Source: Euphorbia lathyris (Eukaryota; Streptophyta; Magnoliopsida; Malpighiales; Euphorbiaceae). From it: 64,000 nt of DNA. Made by a program: the position numbers and the translations under genes. Shown here one piece after another: positions 57,518-64,000 of this stretch. The notes under the pieces were generated by a model. The model saw only the letters and a program-made list of their open reading frames with translations. It was not told the DNA's origin and searched no databases. The DNA is taken from positions 24,589,501 through 24,653,500 of the forward strand of contig NC_088916.1 of assembly GCF_963576675.1 (NCBI RefSeq), read 5' to 3'. Position 1 is the first letter of the stretch. Each line of letters starts with the position of its first letter.

Positions 57518-60500
57518 ATGCGCACTTCTCGAAATTCAGGCATTGCACCAGACCCTATAGACCCAGAAATTGAGAAAACCATTAGGAAGAATAAGAAAAA
57601 TAAGAAAAACAAAAATAAGACCCCAGTAAAGACATATACCGAGCCAGAAAAAATGGCAGACCCACCAACACTTATTGAATACGCTAGGCCAGGTGTGGCC
57701 GGTGTGACCAATAGTATCGTTAGACCCAGAATCACCGCAAATCAATTTGAAATTAAGCCAGCTTTGCTTAATATGTTGCAAAATAATGTAACATTTTACG
57801 GGTTACCTAACGAAAATCCTAACACCCATTTAACAAATTTACTAGAAATTTTTGACACATTTAAAATCCCAGATGTGACTGCAGAAGCAATCAAACTTCG
57901 CCTCTTTCCTTTCACTTTGAAGGATAGAGCCAAAGAATGGTTAACTTCTATGTCAGCCGCAACTTTTGCCACTTGGGAACAATTAGCCCAAGCGTTTTTA
58001 TCTAAATATTTTCCTTTAGCAAAAACCGCAAGAGTCATAAAGGAGTTAACATCTTTTTCTCAAAATGATAATGAGACCCTTTATGAAACTTGGGAACGTT
58101 TTAAAGAACTTCAATGTTTATGCCCACACCACCAATTACCCGCTGAACTTTTAATGCAAACATTTTACAATGGACTAAATCCTACAACTAGGGGTTCATT
58201 AGATGCTATGTCGGGAGGGCTATTTATGAACAAAACATCAGCCCAAGCGAGAGAACTTTTGGAGGAAATGGCAATCAACAGCAATATGTGGCCCGCGGAA
58301 CGTGGACATATGCCGGTGGCAAAACCGTCATCCTCAGCCTCATCATCAGTTAAAGGTATAGTTGAACTTGATCCAGTCGTGATGCTACAAGCCCAATTTT
58401 CTGCTTTATCGCACAAAATTGACCAATTTATGGCACCGCGCGATACTAATGGTAATCCAATCCAAACGGAAGTGGACTACGAAAATATGAGTGAGATCGA
58501 ACAGGTAAATTTTGTCCAAGGGCAAAACCAAACTAATAATCCTTATTCTAATACTTATAATTCTGGATGGAGGAATCATCCTAACCTTAACTGGAAAGAT
58601 AACAGTAACAATAATATCAGTACTAATCAAAATCGTACCACTAATTATCAAAATCAGTCAAGAGATACGATTAGCACTTTATCTTCTAAAATCGACAAGT
58701 TTATAGATGCTATCAGTGGAAAAATAAGTAATCACGACGATGGTTTTAAACGGATCGAAAATAAATTCGATAAGCTTATTAAAAACCACTCATCTAGCAT
58801 CCATAATTTGGAGGTTCAAATTGGTCAACTTGCTAAATCAATTCCATCCCGAAAAGAGGGAAGTCTTCCCAGCCATACGGAAGAAAATCCGAAAGAGCAG
58901 GTGAAGGCTATTACTCTTCGTTTAGGAAAAAATTATCAAGGGCCTGAAATGCCCAAAGATGCAACATTTCCAAGAACTGATTTACCAAAGTCCAAAGAAG
59001 ATATCTTAAACACAAATAATTCACCATCTGACGCAGGTACCAAAACTTTTGTACCCAAACCACCTTTTCCACACAAAGTTCGAAATAAGGACTATGATAA
59101 ACAACTTCTAACATTTTTGGATAAACTTAAAAATTTGCACATCAATTTGACATTTATGGATGCAATCACACAAATTCCTAACTATGGTAAGTTTTTAAAA
59201 GATTTAATTTCAAAGAAAATCAGTTGGGAAGGAATTTCATCCATTTCGTTAACTGAAGACTGTAGTTCAATAGTATCAAGTAATTTGCCCACTAAACTCA
59301 AGGATCCCGAATGTTTTACTATTCCGTGTAAGTTGGGAGATATTGAATTCCCAAGTTGTCTTTGTGATTTAGGAGCAAGTATAAACTTAATGCCATTATC
59401 TATTTTTAACAAGTTAGGTTTAGAAGAAGATATCAAACGTACCAATATGGTTTTGCAGTTAGCAGATCAAACCACTAAAAGGCCGTATGGTATAATTGAA
59501 GATGTTTTAGTCAAAGTCGATAAATTTATTTTTCCTACCGATTTTGTTATCTTAGACTTTTCATATGATGTAAATTGCCCTTTAATTTTTGGTAGACCAT
59601 TTATGAACACGGGACGCGCTCTAATAGATGTGTTGGAAGGGAAGGTAGTTTTAAGGATAGGAGAAGATAAGGTCGAGTTTAACATGAATAAAGCGATGAA
59701 ATACCCTATGGAGGAATTCGCTTGTATGAAACTTGATTTAGTCGAAGAATGTGTCAATGATGTAATTCAAAGTGTAGAAATAATTGAACATATAAGAGAT
59801 GAGGAATTAGACGATAAGGACCCAGAGCCTTTGATTCGAGAAGATGGACCAGTTCCGCCTTCAATTGTAACACACCCTAAATTAGAACTTAAAGAGTTAC
59901 CCAGTCATTTGAGGTACGCTTTCTTAGGCGAAGGCGATTCTCTACCTATAATTATTTCTAACAAATTAACAAGCGATCAAGAAGAAAAATTGAAAGAAGT
60001 TGTTAGAAATAGGATAGGAAGTATGGGATGGCAAATTTCAGACTTAAAAGGAATTAATCCTAGTATAGTAATGCATAGAATTCACTTAGAAGAGGATAAG
60101 CCACCTAAAGCGGATAGGCAAAGACGCTTAAACCCGAACATGAAAGAAGTAGTCAAAAATGAGATTACTAAACTTTTAGACAATGGAATCATTTATCCGA
60201 TCTCGGATAGTGAATGGGTTAGTCCAATCCATTGTGTACCTAAAAAGGGAGGCATAACTGTTGTAAGAAATGATGAAGGTGAACTGATACCTACACGAAC
60301 CACCACCGGTTGGAGGGTTTGTATAGACTATAGGAACCTAAACAAAGCAACCAGGAAAGATCATTTCCCTCTACCTTTCATTAATCAAATGATCGAAAGG
60401 ATAGCCGGTCATCCATTTTACTGTTTTCTAGACGGTTATTCCGGATTCTTTCAAATTTACATTTACCCGGATGACCAAGACAAAACAACCTTCACATGTC

Positions 60501-60736
60501 CTTACGGAACATTTGCATATAGGAGAATGCCTTTTGGTCTATGTAATGCAACCGCAACTTTTCAACGATGTATGACAGCAATATTTAATTACTTCATTGA
60601 AGACATAATGGAAGTTTTCATGGATGATTTTTCAGTTTATGGAGATTCTTTAAATGCGTGTTTACAGAACTTAGATAAAGTATTGTCTAGATGTGAGGAA
60701 ACGAATTTAGTATTAAACTGGGAAAAATGTCATTTC
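57518..60736 (+). CDS. A3 gag-protease-reverse transcriptase polyprotein, 3' truncated by SR
   Basis: Open for more than 1070 codons from ATG 57518 (MRTSRNSGIAPD, like A1 and A2), the cleanest coding region in the window. Gag core roughly residues 65-260 (FEIKPALLNMLQ, CPHHQLPAELLMQ); Asn-rich linker; protease DLGAS near residue 617 and IFGRPFM later; reverse transcriptase with WRVCIDYRNLNKATRK, YRRMPFGLCNATATFQR and catalytic FMDD near residue 1034-1037. Thumb, RNase H and integrase are absent. The last ten codons to 60766 are read from the SR LTR. Without that insertion the element might still have been intact this far. Confidence 0.9.
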
Positions 60737-62068
60737 TGTTGGTCCCTTATAAGGTTGCAAGTATAGTTCCAAGGGGGGGTTAGGAACTATTTAAACTTTT
60801 TCGCAATTAGGGTAGACTTCTTTTTCTAAAGAAAACGGTTTCAACAGCAGCCTGAGTAAACAGTAAGATACTGGCTTAGTCAACTAGTGACTAGGTCAGT
60901 TTCTTAGCTTGAGTCAGGAGATAGCACTTATAGTCTATTCCTGAGCTCAGATGTTTAGCGCGCACAACTCAACTTGACCTCTTTACTTGGTCAGTTTTTG
61001 ATTGTTTTAAGCAAGCAATATATATAAGGAGTTAAGGGTAAGTAATACGTTACTCAGCAGATTTATCCAGGTTTGGCTTCTTCTAAGCCTACGTCCTGTC
61101 CCCGGAACACGTTCCGAGATTTCGAATCCTCTACTGAGCTCTTTAAAGGTAGAGCCTCAAACCCTTTACAATAAGCAACTGAGTATAACAAGAGTACCTT
61201 CCTCTATACCTCTACTCAATCCTATTCTCTTGCTGAGTACTTAAAACCGAGTACTCAGCCTCTCCTTTCTATCTCTAGAAATGATAAGTGTTTTGTCCTA
61301 TACAAAGATTTGCTAAGACACTTAAGACGATTTAACAATCACTCTAGACTTTTACACAGATATAAGAAATTGTAGTGTAAGATTTGCTTTGCTTCTTGCT
61401 TGCAGAACTTGTGTAGAAATTTGGTCAGCGTAACTGCTTGATCAAGTTCTGTATTGAGTGAAGCTTGTGATGGCACTATTTATAGAGACGTCTGGGCATC
61501 GGTCATTTCGAATTTCGAAATAACCGTTGGAGGGAAACGACTATATGTCGTTGTCATCCTGACTTGCTCAAAGCTCTCGGCCAATCAGAATGGTGTATCT
61601 TCTGTCCTCGGTCAGCTCAGCAGATGGTCTCTCCTTTTATGGTAAGGTCAACTGGACAGCATACTTCGTCGTCTGAACTTTGCCAAAAGAGGAAAACCTT
61701 TGTCTGGAAGTTTTCCTTCGCCAGCTGCTGTCTTGTACGTTTGTCGAGACTACTCAGCAGCTTCATCTTGAAGTTGTTCCCGAAGGTCTTCTAGATCCTT
61801 CTCATGCTGAGTTGCGTTCTGTCCAGAACGGCAACGTTCTGACAAACACGGGCCGAGTTGTACTGAGTTGTTTGACTTGGGCCTTGGCTTTCGTATTGGG
61901 CTTGGGCCTTTCAATCCTTATGTCTTATAACAGTTTTAACTCAACATTGAACAAACACATTAGTAGAATAAATCAAAGCATTTAAACTTAGTGTGTTTAG
62001 AATATGTATTTTAAATTATACTTAAACAATTTTGTCAAATCAAAATTATGTAGAAAGGTGTTTAAACA
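60737..62068 (-). repeat. SR 3' LTR
   Basis: 1332 bp, TGTTGGTCCC to TTTAAACA on the plus strand. TATA box on the minus strand at 61484-61476 (TATAAATAG). A perfect 10-bp inverted repeat GCTGAGTACT (61232-61241) with its complement (61250-61259) lies downstream of it. Small frames here are not supported as genes. Confidence 0.75.
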
Positions 62069-62070
62069 AA

Positions 62071-62167
62071 CTCCCCCATTTTGATGTTGGCAAAACTATT
62101 CAGCAAGGAACTCAGTATGAGCTCCCCCATGATAGTTGACCTAGTATAATTTAGCAAACTCCCCCGT
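62071..62167 (-). other. SR repeated polypurine tracts
   Basis: On the minus strand GGGGGAG tracts at 62080-62071 (AATGGGGGAG, next to the LTR), 62130-62122 and 62167-62159; a fourth at 62690-62682 is inside the ORF. Sireviruses are known for multiple purine tracts near the 3' LTR. Confidence 0.75.
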
Positions 62168-62624
62168 AAGGGTTGAGCAACTGACTTAGTTTTACTTAAA
62201 ACATTTAAGGGTTTAAATGAGTAAGTCTAAGGTCAGTTTTCAGATATAGGTCAGCTATTTCAACATATTCTATTTACTCAGTATCAAGCGGAAGGTTTAG
62301 TCATATAGAGTGCGCTGAGTAATTAGTTGTTCAATGAGTTCTTAATAGACAATGTTTTATAAACATATAGGTCAATGTCAAACATGTTATCAGCATTTGA
62401 TTTAGTCAAATAATTTTACAAGTGTTAAACATAGCTGATTTAATTGCAGATACATAATAACTCAGTATTTAGTAGCATATATCATAACTCAGGATTTGAA
62501 TAAGAAATGCAAATATGATATATAGATAGAAGTCAGTAATTACACAACAACACATATATAGATAAGGCAACAAAAAGATTACAACTGTATTACAACTGTT
62601 TTGGCCTATACTGAGCTAGCCTAT
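62168..62624. other. SR non-coding spacer
   Basis: Between the purine tracts and the extra ORF, rich in ACTCAG/CTGAGT words; no gene seen. Confidence 0.6.
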
Positions 62625-64000
62625 CTATTTCTTTTTCTTGTGTTGTGACGACTGACTTCGCTCATGCTGAGCTTGCGCTTTCTCCCCCGTTTTGTCAACT
62701 TCAGGGAGCTTGAATGCATCGGTTAAGACAGCTCGAGTCAGTTCTTGAGAGAGCTCCTTAAGCTTCTCAGCGCTTTCATTTACGCCATAAAAAATGGCAA
62801 CTCCATCAGCTGAGACCTCTTCGGGTATTCGCAGATCAACAGCGCTGAGCATATTGACACTATATGCTTGAGCTTTGGCTTGCCAGATAAGAGCTTCAGA
62901 GAGGCCAGCAAAGATTTGGTGGAAGGTTTTTAAGAGAGCTGTGTCATAATACTGACGTTGGATGTTGTTATGACTAATGTGATTGAAAGTCTGTTGTGTG
63001 AGGGTCATCATCTCGTTCTGCTTCAACGCGTCAGTATCCATCTCTTGCTTATTCAGATTAAGCAGCCTTATAGCCTCACCGATTTGCTCTACTGAGCACT
63101 GACTGTATGACACCATTTTCTCGTTGGTCTTAAGTTGCTCAGTGTGAAGCTGAGCAAAGAGCATTTTGAGTTCAGAGGAAGTGGCATAGTCAGTGTTCAC
63201 AGCGGACAACTTCTGGACTTGGTGATGGAGAGAGTTCAGGTGTTGAACTGTTGTCAGCTGTATCTCTGCCAACTTGGCAATTGAATCCTGCTTAGCTTGC
63301 TGAGCTTGGAAGGATAAGACAACATTCAGCAGATCCTTGAGTCCCTTAACTTCGTTGAGAAGCTGAGTGACCTGGGAAAGCTGCGTAGTCTCGAGAATTG
63401 AAGAACCAGCAGAAGGAGGAGTGGAATGTTGAAGATCTCTGATTAATGCTTGCACTGAGTCGATGATCTTTTTGCCGGACTCAGTGGCATTCAGATGGAC
63501 ATCAGTATGACCAGAAGGAAGTGGAGTGAAAGGAGTACCCTGGTCAGTGACTGGAAGAGTATGCTCAATCTGCACTTGAGTTGGAGGAAATGTTGATTGA
63601 TCGGCAGAGAGTTGAGTTGTGGAAGTTATAACCCGAATACTGTCTGTGCTGACGGCAGAAGGATGGGGAGTCAGCACCATGCTTGAGGAAATAGCATGAA
63701 CAGTAGATGGTTCAACCTGACTGGTTGATGTGGCTGAAGTGTTAGGGTCAGCATGTTCCTGCTGAGAAGAAACAGAGGCTTGTTTTTCCAATGGCGTCGA
63801 AGTAGTGGAAGTGGATTGCCGTTTGAAAAATGTGAGTTTGATAGTAGAAGGGTCCTTAGTTGTCTTCGAGAGGACAAGGTCAGGAAGAGTCGGTGGTTGC
63901 ACAGGAGGTTCACTGACTATCTTCTCACTGGCCTTAACCAACTTTCGCCTTCTACGTGGTGGAGTGGCAGTATGAGCAGGTTCTTCTGAGTGAGTAGGAG
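62625..64000 (-). CDS. SR extra 3' ORF (env-like position), open at the window edge
   Basis: Open from the right edge to the stop at 62625, at least 450 codons; its true start is outside. It begins with a basic RRRRK stretch, then a Pro/Ser/Thr/Gln-rich part of about 150 residues, then Leu/Gln-rich helical segments likely to form coiled coils (about the middle 200 residues), and ends in HKKKK. No transmembrane helix or enzyme motif is visible. The position beside the 3' LTR and the makeup fit the extra ORF of Sireviruses, whose role is unknown. No internal stop, so this copy may be recent. It could instead be another type of extra ORF. Confidence 0.6.
   Translation of the reverse strand, partial: PTHSEEPAHTATPPRRRRKLVKASEKIVSEPPVQPPTLPDLVLSKTTKDPSTIKLTFFKRQSTSTTSTPLEKQASVSSQQEHADPNTSATSTSQVEPSTVHAISSSMVLTPHPSAVSTDSIRVITSTTQLSADQSTFPPTQVQIEHTLPVTDQGTPFTPLPSGHTDVHLNATESGKKIIDSVQALIRDLQHSTPPSAGSSILETTQLSQVTQLLNEVKGLKDLLNVVLSFQAQQAKQDSIAKLAEIQLTTVQHLNSLHHQVQKLSAVNTDYATSSELKMLFAQLHTEQLKTNEKMVSYSQCSVEQIGEAIRLLNLNKQEMDTDALKQNEMMTLTQQTFNHISHNNIQRQYYDTALLKTFHQIFAGLSEALIWQAKAQAYSVNMLSAVDLRIPEEVSADGVAIFYGVNESAEKLKELSQELTRAVLTDAFKLPEVDKTGEKAQAQHERSQSSQHKKKK

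Larger units (their letters stand above)
55833..60736 (+). mobile_element. A3: Athila-type Gypsy element, 3' part cut by SR
   Basis: 5' LTR, primer site, and one uninterrupted gag-protease-RT frame, stopping where SR begins. No 3' half is in the window. Start placed at TGTTAAGCCC; the TSD cannot be tested because the right end is outside. Confidence 0.85.
60737..64000 (-). mobile_element. SR: Sirevirus-like Copia, 3' end (continues beyond the right edge)
   Basis: A minus-strand LTR (60737-62068), multiple purine tracts beside it and a long extra ORF at the 3' end of the interior: the arrangement known for the SIRE/Sirevirus lineage. It cuts A3. The right part with gag and pol is outside the window, so the lineage is inferred from layout and the ATCAAAATGGGGGAG tract. 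Confidence 0.65.

Noticed and set aside
61454..61985. Three overlapping small frames as a possible gene
   Set aside because: They lie wholly within the SR LTR, overlap one another in different frames and are opposite to the element's coding direction.

Overview
The window is plant nuclear DNA (angiosperm, probably a eudicot) and consists almost entirely of nested LTR retrotransposons. I find no host gene, rRNA or tRNA gene. The evidence is plant-specific element lineages (Athila, Tat/Ogre, Sirevirus-like Copia), plant primer-binding sites (initiator-Met, Asp and Arg tRNA complements), and a stack of insertions typical of pericentromeric heterochromatin. The species cannot be told from the sequence.

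Labels used below. T1 is a large, old, non-autonomous Tat/Ogre-type Gypsy element on the minus strand, from beyond the left edge to 30173. C1 is a Copia element on the minus strand (30174-30336, continuing 50991 to about 55800); it is the target into which T1 and A2 inserted. A1 (6439-17558), A2 (30337-50985) and A3 (55833-60736) are Athila-type Gypsy elements on the plus strand. C2 (30900-40145) is a complete-length plus-strand Copia of the same family as C1. S1 (1-852, cut by the window edge), S2 (3895-5963) and S3 (28221-30087) are LTRs of that family in minus orientation. SR (60737 to the right edge) is the 3' end of a Sirevirus-like Copia on the minus strand.

Layout. T1 holds S1 in its 3' LTR, A1 and S2 in its interior, and S3 in its 5' LTR. 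T1 and A2 both inserted in the RNase H region of C1, only 163 bp apart. C2 inserted in the 5' LTR of A2; the uninterrupted 3' LTR of A2 shows the empty site. A3 abuts the leader of C1, and SR cuts the reverse transcriptase of A3. Target-site duplications fix most joints: GGGGT (S2), TTTTT (S3), CGCCC (A1), GCGCC (A2), TTTCA (C2).

Coding state. A1, A2, C1 and C2 keep long recognisable gag, protease, reverse transcriptase, RNase H and integrase stretches, but all carry stops, frameshifts or deletions. A3 has an open gag-protease-RT frame ended by SR. A2 and SR each carry an extra 3' ORF. T1 has only the C-terminal part of a gag; the rest is minisatellites and hairpin arrays.

Main observation. 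Each of the four Gypsy elements carries its own short, CG-containing palindrome, multiplied just upstream of the LTR TATA box. In A2 the same palindrome recurs before a second, internal TATA box ahead of the extra ORF, and in the gag-protease hinge. T1 also contains three sets of hairpins whose stems differ between copies yet remain self-complementary. These modules are the best candidates for something not yet described. Their function is inference; their existence and position are visible in the sequence.
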